A stretch of 64,000 bases of DNA, taken from contig NC_069132.1 of assembly GCF_026914265.1 (NCBI RefSeq), forward strand, positions 35,644,932 to 35,708,931, in the 5' to 3' direction. The stretch comes from Mya arenaria (taxonomy: Eukaryota > Mollusca > Bivalvia > Myida > Myidae). Both the position numbers and the translations under genes were made by a program. Below are positions 45,126 through 58,620 of this stretch, in pieces (positions within the stretch are counted from its first letter, which is position 1; every line of letters begins with the position of its first letter). The notes beneath the pieces were generated by a model. That model worked only from the letters and a program-made list of their open reading frames with translations, searched no databases and was not told the DNA's origin.

Positions 45126-47200
45126 TTAACTGAAGACAGAGGTGTGATTCCTATGCACTGCACTACTCTGAAATATCTGTATATGATGTTTCAAGTCAAT
45201 ACCTCAAACTGTTGGAGTTATGCTCCGCACAAAAATGAAGTACAAACATGAACGAAGGACAATAACTCTGAAAATATCAAGATCAAAGTTTCCTATGCAG
45301 TGCACTTCTCAATGAGGGGAGATAATTCAGTTTATACAAAACGTACAAGACTTCCTCTCATTGCTGTCCATATATCTTTTAAATCCCTTTGACTCTTTTG
45401 GGTTGTGGTCCAGACCAGCAGCTTCTTTATTATTGAATACTGTAAACGTGTAAAATACACATGCGCATATTGCAATGTGTCTATGCATAAAGTTTCATTG
45501 AAATCCCATCAGCTGTTTTTAAGCAGCGGTGGGATACAGTTTAAACGACGTACAGGCAAAAAAGCGAACATAGACTCTCACTTCGGATCATACAAGTGAG
45601 ACAGGCAACCCAACAGTAACACTTTTTAAATATTCAGTCGGACAATGTCGGGATGGATTTTCAGATGTCGGTATGGTGTTTTATGTGATCTTGGAATCAG
45701 TATTGAAGATTTTTCCGTGGGAATAAGGAGGAGGCTGAGAAAAACTTAAACCATAAAGCAGTATATTGAAGGTTGTGAGTGGATCGCTCTACACCACAAA
45801 AAGCGTCTAACGTCCGTTTAAAGGACACAAGTCACTTGCCACCTTGATATAGCAAAACTTGCTATTCAACAGCCATTAAACATAACTCTAGTGTGTCACT
45901 ATTTATGTCATCAACGATATGCTATATCTTACCAAGTTTGGTAGTTAGTCTAAAGATAGTGCTAGCAAACGAACGAACAAAGTCAACTGGGTCTCGTTTT
46001 GACTGCCATCTCTCTACGGGGAGAACAGTCTTACTGTTAAACCATAATTCCAAGGTTGCCAAAGACAACATCAATTTGATAAAAAATGACAACGCATGCG
46101 CCTTAACTTAGGTTTGGTGCAGGACTAAGTGAACCACTTAAGTGAACCACTTCATAAGTAAAAAAAAATCCATGTGTACCACTTAAGATTGCCTGAAGCA
46201 ATCGTCCTAATTATCCAGTTCTTCCATTCATAAGCATAACACAATGTTCCATTTTATCCCAAGTTGTTTATCGGATCTGGGAGTAAGATTATTGGCCCCA
46301 GATCGGATAAAACTGCTTAAGTTAAAGAGCGGTTAACTAAGTGGATGCTGCCCAGCCCCCATGGGTGGTCCCATATTTCATACCATAGACATGATTTAAA
46401 AGAGCGAAACTCTGAACACATTGGTATATTCACTTAAAAGAGTGCCCGAAGTTTCAAGGTGTGATAGCACAGTGAAACACATGTGTTTCATGCACAAACA
46501 TTCAAAACAATAACGACTAATTGTTTGCCATTTATTGAGTGCTGTACTCTTTTAACAATATATCACAGAAAATACTGGTTCTGTTCATATGCAATTAATA
46601 TATTGCAATAAACATATGGTTAAATAAATCAATAATTTATTAATTAAATTAATTAACTTTCACATTACATAATTGAAAGCCTCAGAAATTATCACATTCT
46701 GACATCAATCAATAGTTGAACATACTAGGTACCCCTGGTATTTTTAAATTGAAGATGATATCAACATTAAAATAGTGAAACTCTTGGTATAGATATATGA
46801 AATTTGATGAAAGGTAATGTGTGTCATTTCGGAGACGACAAAGTGGTTTCTAGCAGATGGGTTTGAGTTGTTCAAGGTCATAACATCTCAGACAAAGGTC
46901 AAGGACATTTGAAAGTCAATATATTCTAAAGGGCAAGGCAATAAATATTAAATACATGTTCCTGGTGATGTCATACTTTCGAAGAGATCTTTGACTTGGG
47001 CTGTTTCACAGCCAGGGTCAAGGTCAAGTTTATTAACTATTGGTCGCGAATGACATGAGCTTTAGAATTATGATCTTAAACGTCAAGGTGATGTTTTGAT
47101 GGCCTTAGTGATGAAAATGGCTTCCAAAGTCATGACCAAAAATAAGAGAACTGGGATCATTCAATATCCAAGGTCAAGGTCACTGACCACAGGGCTAGGG
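45126..47200. other. Intergenic and VPS54 3' region, repeats only
   Basis: No gene seen. Bases 46.8-47.2 kb carry several AAGGTCAAGGTCA-type phrases, common in bivalve repeats, that overlap the likely VPS54 3' untranslated region. A minus-strand AATAAA at 47029-47034 is a possible VPS54 poly(A) signal about 170 bases past the stop. Confidence 0.5.
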
Positions 47201-50200
47201 TCATCTCTTGTCCCATACATCATGTACATCTTGTGCGAGATCTTCTAGACCTCGTAATGTCTTAAAACTTCCAGCATAGAATGTCAGATCTGATGTCACC
47301 AGCCTGAAATAGAAAAGAATTGGTTCAGATGCAATACTTCGTGAATCACATTAAGTTTCACACGACAAAGGTCAACTTTACAAAGTCTTCAACTCAGTCA
47401 GAAATCAATTATAACTATACCTCAGACATTGCAGCTTGTAATAGAAATAGGGATTGAACCCATATTTTTTAAACCAATAGAGAAATTTACTATTCAAGTG
47501 ATAACCCTTAACCAATAAATGCACTTGGACTTAGATTTCAGTTTATTTTTTTGTTAAACAAATAAGGTAAACATCGCGGACAGTCTTAACCAGATTTTGT
47601 GTTATGTCAATTAGGCATTTAAAAATCATTTTCATTCAAGATTTCAGATTCAAGCTTTTTTTAACCTGAAATTTTAGTACAGCTTACTTTGAGAGTCCAT
47701 GTTATATAATGCATAAGAAATATCTATTTCATATTATGAAAGTATGTTTTTTTACTTTAATATCAATATCACATCTGCCCATCCCCATCCCCATCATTTG
47801 AAGAAGATTCTTATAAAGAGTTGGAATAAGTTCTTATCAAGAGTGGAAATAGACCTGCAACATTTTCAAAACTATTTTAAACTACACTTTACCCATGCTG
47901 CGGTCCGCCATTATTGATCACATTTAGGTGGATAAGTTGTTGACGAAGCACCGACTTGAACGTTTGGTTGATACGAGAAAAGATCTCCTGAAACAGTGAA
48001 ATGACAGGATTGTTATTAATTTTGCATGAACACACCATTAAATATAATTTTATAAGGAATTGCAATAAACACTATCTTTGATAGATGAATTCTTAGATGG
48101 AATTAAAAACAAGTAATATTTATGGTCTACGAATATTGTTTTAGACATATCAATTTTGCCATGAAGTCATAAATTGTGGAAAAAAGAGAAATTAAACCAC
48201 TTACAATAATGAAGCAAAGTTAAAAAGGTAAAACAGAACATTAACACATGGCTAATGATATCTTATATATATTCAATTTAAGGGTTTAAACTAGAATTTG
48301 GCGAATCAAAGGCGACACTTGTCATGAGCGCCGCCCATCTTTGTACTAGTTAAGGTCTCCATGACTTGACCTTTGATTTAATGACCCCAAAATCAATAAG
48401 GGTCATCAATTGATGAAAGACTCTACAACATGTCATACAAAGGTAACTGATTCAAGACAAGTGTGATGCTGACAATATGAATGATGCCATGGACAATGCC
48501 GCCCAGTCTGCCATGCTTGGCAGATGCAACAAAATCAAACTATACAATGTGAATAATGTCAGGTTTTCATGGCTTAAGTATTGCAGTCCAACATCGACAT
48601 GTATGCTTTGGGACTTAATCGTTTTATTACTTTTAACATACATGCTACAAATAATTGATTCAATGATTTTGTAAAACTGGCTTTTGGGACTCATCTTTTT
48701 TAAATTCAAGTGTGAACCTTTCAGCCTTGTAAATAACCTCATAGCCTGTAGTAATACCTTGACCCGTTCCTGAGGAAGAATGTCTACAATAGCCTCATGC
48801 AGCTTGGCCATCTGTTTACATATTGCACGAAAACACGAGGACGGCATTGGGGCCTTCACCTCCCACTGAAATAAACATGACAGTATTAAGTCTTTCTTAT
48901 GGCAGTATTATGAGATACATATAATATGCAATGTTATGAAATCACTTCCAACTGAATGTACATGACAGCGTCATAGTATAGCTGTGGAGTAGGCCATTCT
49001 GATTGTGGTCATAATGAGATACCTGTAATACACAATCCAATGCAAATACTTCCCATTGAAATGTACATGAATGTGGCAGATCCATGGTCTGGTAGTAACA
49101 TACATGACTGTCATAACATACATGACTGTCATAACATATGTGACTTGTCATAACATACGTGACTGTCATAACATACGTGACTGTCAATCCAGAGGTCGCA
49201 CGTTCCATCCCCTGCCTTGCGGATTGTTCAGAACTTTGTTAAAGTTAACAACATTGTCAAAGCTATCATTGATAACTTTCAAATCATGATTTGAGACAGC
49301 TGTTCCAAGTGTGTTTATATTAAAATATATGAGCACATCATGCAAAAATTTGCGTTTGAAAGCTAACAACAAAGACGTTAAACACGTTGCTAACTTTAAC
49401 AAAGTTCTTAGCAATCACTCCCATGACAACACTAAAGTTTCACATACCCTTGAGAGTTGTGAGTCCACCATGCTCTCCATGATTGTAACCAATTTGTTGT
49501 TGATTTCATCTATATGGTCTGTATAATCCTGAAATATTTTGATAGGTGACTGGTAGGAAAATATGACCCAACATAATGACTGAATTATCTCTGCCCTTCA
49601 ATTTTGTTTAACTAAAAATATGATTAAATCTATGTCAACTGGCATTTGTTTGCCTGAGATTATTATATAATTTCCTTAAACCTTCATTAATGAAAATAAG
49701 GGCAGCTCGAGAAGCAATTTTCCCTTTCTCTGAAACACGTCTTAAACAATCTTCAGGGAAAGTTTGTGCACCATTGAGTAAGTCATAAACCGAATAAGTA
49801 TAGTCAGAGTAAGGCTTTCCAACAAATAAAATGAAACTTTCAATCTTAAAAAAACTATTAATATATACAACACTTCACTTCTTAACCTATCCATGTTCAG
49901 CATTTGTTATTTGAAAGCAAATTTAAAAAAGATAATAAAAATACAAACCTTTGAAATCTGGTCAAAGTGTTTGAGCATGCTGACTTGCCGATTGACCAGC
50001 TTGCTTTCAAAGTGCTGTCTGACCATTGGCATATAATGGACCACCAGCTGTAAACACCTTGAGGCCAAAGCTGCAATACAATTTTTACATCAACAAATTA
50101 CTAGGTACACATTTACTAGTAAAAGAGATAATTATTATATTATTTAACATGTTCTGATAATTAATGGTTGATGGGGTTACTCAAGCGAAGCCATATTCCG

Positions 50201-53200
50201 CAGCATAAGCACCGTCATGTTACAGGGTCAAAGATCAAACTATGTGATGTTTTATTTATACTTATTTCTCACCTTAATTTCATTGTTTGGACATCATGAA
50301 AGACTTACAGCTTTTATCAGATCAAAAACGTCTGATTCCATATTTTTTTCCCTTATCTATAGTAAATTTGGTATTATTTTTAACCAGACCCAATCCAATT
50401 TTACCAGACTTGGCTAGTGGCTTAGACCAGTTTCACAAACTCAGAGCTGGTATGAATCACTCTGTCTGTCCATTAATGAGGTAAAAACCAGAACCGGTGT
50501 CCTTTTTGAGAGGCCAGAACATACCTCCAGTGGGTTTTGAACTCATGACCTATTGCCTCATACTTGGGACACCTACACACTCTTGTACACAGTGGTCAGA
50601 AATTGGCTCAGGGACAGCAATATTTGATAAGCTTTATAGAGCTGATTTTTCTACCTTCTGTACCCTGTGTGTAGGAATGTACACCTTACACCACTACAAC
50701 TCTATTTACTCACATCAAGAATTGAAACAGGCAACCAGAAAAGATCAGCAAAAACAAAACTATATCACTACAATTTGTGGGGCTAGGCAAAAAAGTACCA
50801 AACGACATTAAAAATATAGAAGGCTAGGAAACCTTCTTGCATTAACTCCACAAATTATACTGTTAAAGGGGCTAGACACCAGATGGTCCAAAAATCTGCA
50901 AATACAGTATCTGCTGAAAACAAGCATAGAAGTGTGAATGTGAGCTAGTAGGAGGCTGATAATAGAAGTGTGAATGTGAGCTAGTAGGAGGCTGATAATA
51001 GAAGTGTGAATGTGAGCTAGTAGGAGGCTGATAATAGAAGTGTGAATGTGAGCTAGTAGGAGGCTGATAATAGAAGTGTGAATGTGAGCTAGTAGGAGGC
51101 TGATAATAGAAGTGTGAATGTGAGCTAGTAGGAGGCTGATAATAGAAGTGTGAATGTGAGCTAGTAGGAGGCTGATAATAGAAGTGTGAATGTGAGCTAG
51201 TAGGAGGCTGATAATAGAAGTGTGAATGTGAGCTAGTTGGAGGCTGATAATACATCATTTCTACATGATTAAAAGAATAAGTGCAACTATCAGGTTTCTG
51301 GCTCATCTGAGTTTCCCAATCTAAATATAGCACATAATGGTTTTCCAGTTTAAATCATATGTGTTTATGGGTACAGATAAATATACCAATGGTAATTTTA
51401 AACTCTCTGGGATTTAAGTGGTAGACAACTCCAGTAAATTATTATTGGGAAAAGTGTGCAAAAACTAAGAAAGATGCATGTGTTGTAAGCAATGGGATAC
51501 ATCAGAAAGTAAGGTGCAATGTGTTTTACACAACAATGTCAATTTTATGTAAGTTTTTGACAATTTTTTTTTTGGCAATTGAATCCTCTGGTGTTAAGTT
51601 TCTGTAATATATGATTTATAACTCAGGCTCTTTAAATTAAGAAGCATTGAAAGAGATTTTAAACTTTAGAATAAACAGCTGCCATTAACATTGCTGATGA
51701 ACCTGACATATCAAGTATTGGTTAGTTTCATAAGGTGTCTATTTTTCATTACAAATGAAATAAATCCTGTCACATTTTGCCATATTTACCTAAGTTTCTA
51801 GTTGATATAGTTTTTAGGCCTACAAGTTCTAATGCTCCAGCTCCCAACACCAGCTGACAAGTTCGCGAATTAAACATCTGAAAATCAAGAACACATTTTA
51901 GAAATGGGTAATAAATAAATAAAATATATTTAAGCAGACTATTAAACAACTTATTAACAATATATCAACATTTGTGTTACAACTAAGATTTTTGTCTTTA
52001 AAAGAACAATACCGAGTGCAAATGGTTGAATTGTAAAGCTTGACGACAGTATTTTGTTTATACAACAGTGAACATTTAATGTTTGTCTTCTATCATTATA
52101 CAGTCAAAACTCGTTGGCTCAATATCCCAGGGACTGACCAAAATACTTTTAGCATCACAAATATCAGGCCAAGTGGGAATGCATATATATGGGAAAAAAA
52201 TCCATCCTTTACATCCAGTTTAAGCCAACGAGGAAATTAAGCAAAGCGATATCGAGCCAACAGGTTTTGACCGTACCTTAATATTTCCCATTTTGTAAAA
52301 TATGTCTAAGTCAAATGTTATTTCCATGGATATGTGTGTAATTGTTACTTGTAAACTAAGAATGAGTCAAGAACAATTTCTTACAATAAAGCAAAATGTC
52401 GAATCCAGTAAAAATCATACAGAGACTCCACAATGAGTTTGAAACACTGACCTTGAGCAGGTCGACAAGGCGTGTCAGAAGGTCAGAGGCGACAGAGGGA
52501 ATGTCATCAGCACACTGGCAATATTCCACAACCATCTTCAGCAGCATAAGCACCGTCCTGAAGCATGGCAAGCAAAAATGGGGGGCTTGGTGCAAAAAGG
52601 ATGTAACGCCTGCTATTTTTATATAGAGTTGTGTCCGTATTGCACTGAGCCATCGGAAATATTATGACCTAATGTTGATAGTTTTACACAACATTGACAA
52701 TGATGCCAAAAATGCTGCTGCCACAAATATGCCTAGTTGCTGCTCCCCTAGATCACATCCAAGCTATTTCCTTCACTAAGAATTTTTCTTCAAGCACTTA
52801 TGAGCTTATAAAGGGGACACAAACCTAAAGCAAGAGAGCCTTACAGGCCCTCGTCATATTTTTTTTTTTCAAATATTTTTTTTCCCTCTGACCTAACTTT
52901 TTATCCAACATGATCTAAAATCAAACCTGATTTTGACTACTTGACTTCTTGAACTTTTCACAGATTTTTTTCCCTGCGTCTAATACCCCCTATCGTCTTA
53001 TACCCAGTCATTTACGGTACACAGGAATGACATTCTAATCAAGTTCCATAAACATTTGGATAAAAATATTGCTGTAACAGTTTAACAAGTTTTTCAAACA
53101 TTTGACCTAGTGACCTTCCTGTACATTTACATCTACAATGATTTACTCAAACTTTACTTATTTTTCAGTGAGATAGAGATGCACACAATGACTAAGTTTT

Positions 53201-53923
53201 ATGATGATTTGAAAGAGATTGTGGCTGCTGGAACATTTACTAGCAAAATGTTGATGACACACAACAGATGACTAATCAAAACAGCTCACCACAAGCATAA
53301 TTTAGTAAATTGAGCTAAATATACACAACCTTCAAAACTATGACATCATAACTTACCCTACAACTGCAAACCGATCTCCATGAACCATCAGATAATCACC
53401 AGCACTGCGCTCTGTTGTGGATTAACATTATTATGAAAGCATTTTTGTATGGTTACCATAAGGTAAACTAAATAAATGTACAGGTTTAGTTATTTGCTGA
53501 GTCACAGGTGGCAGTATGACACAGGGGTGGTGAAATTTAAAAGATATAAAATAATAGTATATACCATATAAGTAATATAATTTATGTATATGCGGTATCA
53601 AGATGTGGATGTATTGTTACTAATTCAGAAGATATTGTAAGTCCTCAACTATTCAAGAAAACACAAGGAGAAGTGTTGTAAATTAAAACAAGTTTGTGTT
53701 AATGCATTGTAACTATGGTAATACAGATTTCAGTAATCATTGTAAGTCCTCAATTACCAAAAAAAAACACAACGGGAAGTTGGTAAATTAAAACCATTTT
53801 ATACCGGAGTCATTCTTGTTGTCCGGCAGCGAGAGATGTCCTGTGGTGGAGATGTGTTCTACCAGGCCTTGGAATTCCATGGGAACATCCGACTGCTTCC
53901 AACGCTCATTGTCCAAGATCAGG
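47201..53923 (-). CDS. VPS54, C-terminal nine exons (GARP/EARP subunit)
   Basis: Exons in transcription order: 53923-53805, 53411-53357, 52557-52452, 51877-51790, 50070-49949, 49528-49448, 48865-48758, 47987-47893, 47303-47201 (TGA). All have GT-AG borders and the frame is continuous across every junction, giving about 291 C-terminal residues. Recognition is by close similarity to animal VPS54: LILDNERWKQSDVP, VVEYCQCADDIPSV, NSRTCQLVLGAGALELVGLK, ASRCLQLVVHYMP, APMPSSCFRAICKQMAKLHE, LIHLNVINNGGPQHG and a VWDKR end. VPS54 is the subunit specific to the GARP complex, which tethers endosome-derived vesicles at the trans-Golgi; the C-terminal part binds endosomal membranes. The first exon starts mid-codon, so about 690 upstream residues are missing. 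I did not find their exons between 53.9 and 64 kb. Confidence 0.95.
49094..49186. repeat. 18-20 bp tandem repeat, about five units
   Basis: Repeats of CATAACATACATGACTGT, with later units reading ACGTGACTGT, in a VPS54 intron. The second half gains CG at one site, so units are slightly ordered. Open frames on both strands are artefacts. Confidence 0.8.
50500..50610 (-). repeat. Possible SINE fragment in VPS54 intron
   Basis: Minus-strand GAGTTCAAAACCCAC resembles a pol III B box within a repeat-like stretch. No clear A box, so this is a weak call. Confidence 0.25.
50929..51252. repeat. Nearly perfect 36-bp array, nine units
   Basis: Exactly nine units of GAAGTGTGAATGTGAGCTAG followed by TAGGAGGCTGATAATA. 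Only the last unit differs (TTGG for TAGG). On the minus strand each unit reads the 12-residue YYQPPTSSHSHF, giving an open 153-codon frame (50872-51333). It lies in a VPS54 intron with no splice signals that would join it to the gene, so I treat it as non-coding. The homogeneity means recent expansion. Confidence 0.95.
52099..52275. mobile_element. Pogo/Tigger-like MITE in VPS54 intron
   Basis: TACAGTCAAAACTCGTTGGC at the left and GCCAACAGGTTTTGACCGTA at the right form terminal inverted repeats flanked by TA. The interior is non-coding. An internal GCCAACGAGG gives a second inverted match. Confidence 0.75.
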
Positions 53924-55875
53924 CTGAAATATACAAATTGTGGTAACCTAATTATATCTTATATCATATTTTTTCAGCTCTATTGTGATGACAGCTATGA
54001 ACTGAAATGAATCAGGCCAAGAGGATTGAACCCATAGCATTTTGATTGTGAAAGTAGGCCCCAATTTTTGGCACAGGTTTAAGTTAAGCACACTTTCGTT
54101 ATACCCTTACGGTATAAAATAATTATGACGAAAAAATCCTTCTGAATATTTTTGAAACTTTTCAAGAAAGTTTTATTTAAGCTAATCACAAAAAAATATG
54201 TTTGGGTTATGTAAAATCAAATTTAAGTAAGAACTTTGTCTAAATGAAATAAAAGACTTATATGCTATGCTTATTTTTTTTTAAGAAAATGGGGCAAGAA
54301 ACACACAAGATCTTACTCAGTATTTTGTGACAGCTCATTGTTACTTACAGTATTACTCTAGGGTGGTATTCAATATTGGTCTAAATTGGACCTAAGAACA
54401 ATATAGTTAATCCCATTCCTTGATATAAATAACGGACCTATACTGTTTATACTGTACAGTGAATAGAGTCAATGATGTATGACCATAAAATTGACTTAAG
54501 TTGAATATTAAATACTACCACAGTTGCTTGTTATTTCATTCACAGAAACACATTTTTTGTCCCAAACTCCAATATTGGAACAGTAACAAGTAGGTGGAGC
54601 TTAACCATTCAATAACTAGTGTGCTCATCAATTACAATGCTATTCACTTATATTGCATGCTAGATACCGGGTATTGAATGAGGTCCTTGACAACGTGATA
54701 AAAAACAGTTACTTCACCCACTACCATCGTGATCAAAGTCATACACTCTCGCAGAGCACTCCGTGCATAATTTCAATCACTTGGGTTAAAGGTGCATTAA
54801 CTGTTTCTTTTTTTTCTCCAATTCTAAAGACACCTTCGCATCACTATCAAGTTTGTGTGTGAAACTAGAATAAAAGTGTTCTTATAGTTAGGCAATAAGA
54901 CAGCATAGTTGCAGATGAGACTTTGATACCTATAAAACACTTTATTTCTGAAACAAAACAGATTTGGACCCAATTGAATAAAATGCAATTCCGAAGATCA
55001 GAAATCTAACCTGTATTTCCTGTAACATTGTTTTTAAAGGAGTCATCAGCATTGCAAAATTAATTAAACAGGCATCGGAAATGTTTATGAAAGTTTCTTG
55101 CCATGAATATTTCAGCTTCAGGACAATATTGGGTCTTGGGTCATCTACGTAATACATAAAAATATTATTATTCCATCAGGTCTTTTTTTAGAACCTTCAC
55201 ATCCGGGGGGGATACCATTGTTTTCAGAAAGTCCATTAACATTGATTTGGATTGAAGGATTGTTTTCAATGGAAATGACATTGTTTGCCAAAGTGCTAAT
55301 GGCTCGATCAGGGTTAATGACTGTGGTCATGCATTCTGGTTGTGCTTTATTGTACAATGTTTAAACAATGGGAAAAGCAATTACGTTCCGGTTTTTACAT
55401 CGTACAATGAGGATCACTAATTAAAAACTTAGAAGAAGCTTTCTAGAACATGTCCTGGTAATGAAGTCTCGAAGGCCCACTCCTTTGTAATAGTGACTGG
55501 TTGCATAACGTGACGTTTTAATTAATATGACGTTGTATAGAGTGAATGTTAATGAAACCTCTATTTCACTCAAAAAAAAACACATTGATGGCTCTGTGAT
55601 GAATGCTACCCAATGGGACTCAAAGTTATTGGACAATTAATACAAAACAAAAATAAAATATGAACGCAAAATATTGACGAAAACATTTAGTCCATCCTGA
55701 AGTTGTCATAAACAAAACCTATCCCAGTACATTATCATAGGTGAAAGTTTATAAATTTAAAAATCATGAAAACTTTGCTTGGGGCCAGGAGGCTGCTAGG
55801 GCCTCAGGTGGATCAAGGGGGCCGGAGGCCCCAAGATTTGAGGTTTTAAAGAATTTAAAAGCCTCCCCTGACATT
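53924..55875. other. Upstream of known VPS54 exons, no exon recognised
   Basis: Searched on the minus strand for the preceding VPS54 exon (family text near RFHEERKTKLS), not found. Minus-strand frames at 54942-55157 and 55145-55357 look coding-like in places but match nothing I know. A B-box-like GGATTGAACCC at about 54025 hints at a SINE relic. A GC-rich patch at 55780-55835 precedes the minisatellite. Confidence 0.5.
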
Positions 55876-58620
55876 ATTTGACATTTTCAAACACAAAGCC
55901 TCTTGGTTATATTGTGTGCTCTGGCAGGGTAGAATGACATTTTCAAACACAAAGCCTCTTGGATATATTGTGTGCTCTGGCAGGTTAGAATGACATTTTC
56001 AAACACAAAGCCCCTTGGTTATATTGTGTGCTCTGGCAGGTTAGAATGACATTTTCAAACACAAAGCCCCTTGGTTATATTGTGTGCTCTGGCAGGTTAG
56101 AATGACATTTTCAAACACAAAGCCTCTTGGTTATATTGTGTGCTCTGGCAGGTTAGAATGACATTTTCAAACACAAAGCCCCTTGGTTATATTGTGTGCT
56201 CTGGCAGGTTAGAATGACATTTTCAAACACAAAGCCCCTTGGTTATATTGTGTGCTCTGGCAGGGTAGAATGACATTTTCAAACACAAAGCCTCTTGGTT
56301 ATATTGTGTGCTCTGGCAGGGTAGAATGACATTTTCAAACACAAAGCCTCTTGGTTATATTGTGTGCTCTGGCAGGGTAGAATGACATTTTCAAACACAA
56401 AGCCTCTTGGATATATTGTGTGCTCTGGCAGGGTAGAATGACATTTTCAAACACAAAGCCTCTTGGTTATATTGTGTGCTCTGGCAGGTTAGAATGACAT
56501 TTTCAAACACAAAGCCTCTTGGTTATATTGTGTGCTCTGGCAGGGTAGAATGACATTTTCAAACACAAAGCCTCTTGGTTATATTGTGTGCTCTGGCAGG
56601 GTAGAATGACATTTTCAAACACAAAGCCTCTTGGTTATATTGTGTGCTCTGGCAGGGTAGAATGACATTTTCAAACACAAAGCCCCTTGGTTATATTGTG
56701 TGCTCTGGCAGGGTAGAATGACATTTTCAAACACAAAGCCTCTTGGATATATTGTGTGCTCTGGCAGGGTAGAATGACATTTTCAAACACAAAGCCTCTT
56801 GGATATATTGTGTGCTCTGGCAGGGTAGAATGACATTTTCAAACACAAAGCCTCTTGGTTATATTGTGTGCTATGGCAGGGTAGAATGACATTTTCAAAC
56901 ACAAAGCCCCTTGGTTATATTGTGTGCTCTGGCAGGTTAGAATGACATTTTCAAACACAAAGCCTCTTGGTTATATTGTGTGCTATGGCAGGGTAGAATG
57001 ACATTTTCAAACACAAAGCCTCTTGGATATATTGTGTGCTCTGGCAGGGTAGAATGACATTTTCAAACACAAAGCCCCTTGGTTATATTGTGTGCTCTGG
57101 CAGGGTAGAATGACATTTTCAAACACAAAGCCCCTTGGTTATATTGTGTGCTCTGGCAGGTTAGAATGACATTTTCAAACACAAAGCCCCTTGGTTATAT
57201 TGTGTGCTCTGGCAGGTTAGAATGACATTTTCAAACACAAAGCCCCTTGGTTATATTGTGTGCTCTGGCAGGGTAGAATGACATTTTCAAACACAAAGCC
57301 TCTTGGTTATATTGTGTGCTCTGGCGGGTTAGAATGACATTTTCAAACACAAAGCCTCTTGGTTATATTGTGTGCTCTGGCAGGGTAGAATGACATTTTC
57401 AAACACAAAGCCCCTTGGTTATATTGTGTGCTCTGGCAGGGTAGAATGACATTTTCAAACACAAAGCCTCTTGGTTATATTGTGTGCTCTGGCAGGGTAG
57501 AATGACATTTTCAAACACAAAGCCTCTTGGTTATATTGTGTGCTCTGGCAGGGTAGAATGACATTTTCAAACACAAAGCCCCTTGGTTATATTGTGTGCT
57601 CTGGCAGGTTAGAATGACATTTTCAAACACAAAGCCTCTTGGATATATTGTGTGCTCTGGCAGGGTAGAATGACATTTTCAAACACAAAGCCTCTTGGAT
57701 ATATTGTGTGCTCTGGCAGGGTAGAATGACATTTTCAAACACAAAGCCCCTTGGTTATATTGTGTGCTCTGGCAGGGTAGAATGACATTTTCAAACACAA
57801 AGCCTCTTGGTTATATTGTGTGCTCTGGCAGGGTAGAATGACATTTTCAAACACAAAGCCTCTTGGATATATTGTGTGCTCTGGCAGGGTAGAATGACAT
57901 TTTCAAACACAAAGCCTCTTGGTTATATTGTGTGCTCTGGCAGGGTAGAATGACATTTTCAAACACAAAGCCTCTTGGATATATTGTGTGCTCTGGCAGG
58001 GTAGAATGACATTTTCAAACACAAAGCCCCTTGGTTATATTGTGTGCTCTGGCAGGTTAGAATGACATTTTCAAACACAAAGCCTCTTGGTTATATTGTG
58101 TGCTCTGGCAGGGTAGAATGACATTTTCAAACACAAAGCCTCTTGGTTATATTGTGTGCTCTGGCAGGTTAGAATGACATTTTCAAACACAAAGCCTCTT
58201 GGTTATATTGTGTGCTCTGGCAGGGTAGAATGACATTTTCAAACACAAAGCCCCTTGGTTATATTGTGTGCTCTGGCAGGGTAGAATGACCTTTTCAAAC
58301 ACAAAGCCTCTTGGATATATTGTGTGCTCTGGCAGGGTAGAATGACATTTTCAAACACAAAGCCCCTTGGTTATATTGTGTGCTCTGGCAGGGTAGAATG
58401 ACATTTTCAAACACAAAGCCTCTTGGTTATATTGTGTGCTCTGGCAGGGTAGAATGACATTTTCAAACACAAAGCCTCTTGGTTATATTGTGTGCTCTGG
58501 CAGGGTAGAATGACATTTTCAAACACAAAGCCTCTTGGATATATTGTGTGCTCTGGCAGGGTAGAATGACATTTTCAAACACAAAGCCTCTTGGTTATAT
58601 TGTGTGCTCTGGCAGGGTAG
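55876..58620. repeat. 56-bp minisatellite, 49 units
   Basis: Forty-nine tandem 56-base units (GACATTTTCAAACACAAAGC, CTCTTGGTTATATTGTGTGC, TCTGGCAGGGTAGAAT). Nearly all variation is at three sites: CCTC or CCCC, GGTTAT or GGATAT, and AGGGTA or AGGTTA. Spacing is constant. It contains stops in all plus frames and is not coding. It probably lies in a VPS54 intron or upstream of VPS54. Confidence 0.97.

Noticed and set aside
46800-47200. Nuclear-receptor response elements (AAGGTCAAGGTCA phrases)
   Set aside because: These are frequent in bivalve repeats and lie in the VPS54 3' region, not at a promoter. No reason to call them regulatory.
49071-49289. Thr/Met-repeat frames near 49.1 kb on both strands
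   Set aside because: They come from the 18-20 bp tandem repeat in a VPS54 intron.
50872-51333. 153-codon frame with YYQPPTSSHSHF repeats as a possible mucin-like gene
   Set aside because: It is a recent 9 x 36-bp array inside a VPS54 intron. The parts outside the repeat have no signal peptide or family match.
54942-55357. Two adjoining minus-strand frames considered as an upstream VPS54 exon or a separate gene
   Set aside because: No resemblance to VPS54, no clear splice sites, and a stop between them. Left as unexplained.
55876-58620. CRISPR-like array
   Set aside because: The 56-bp units are contiguous with no spacers, and the genome is animal. It is a minisatellite.
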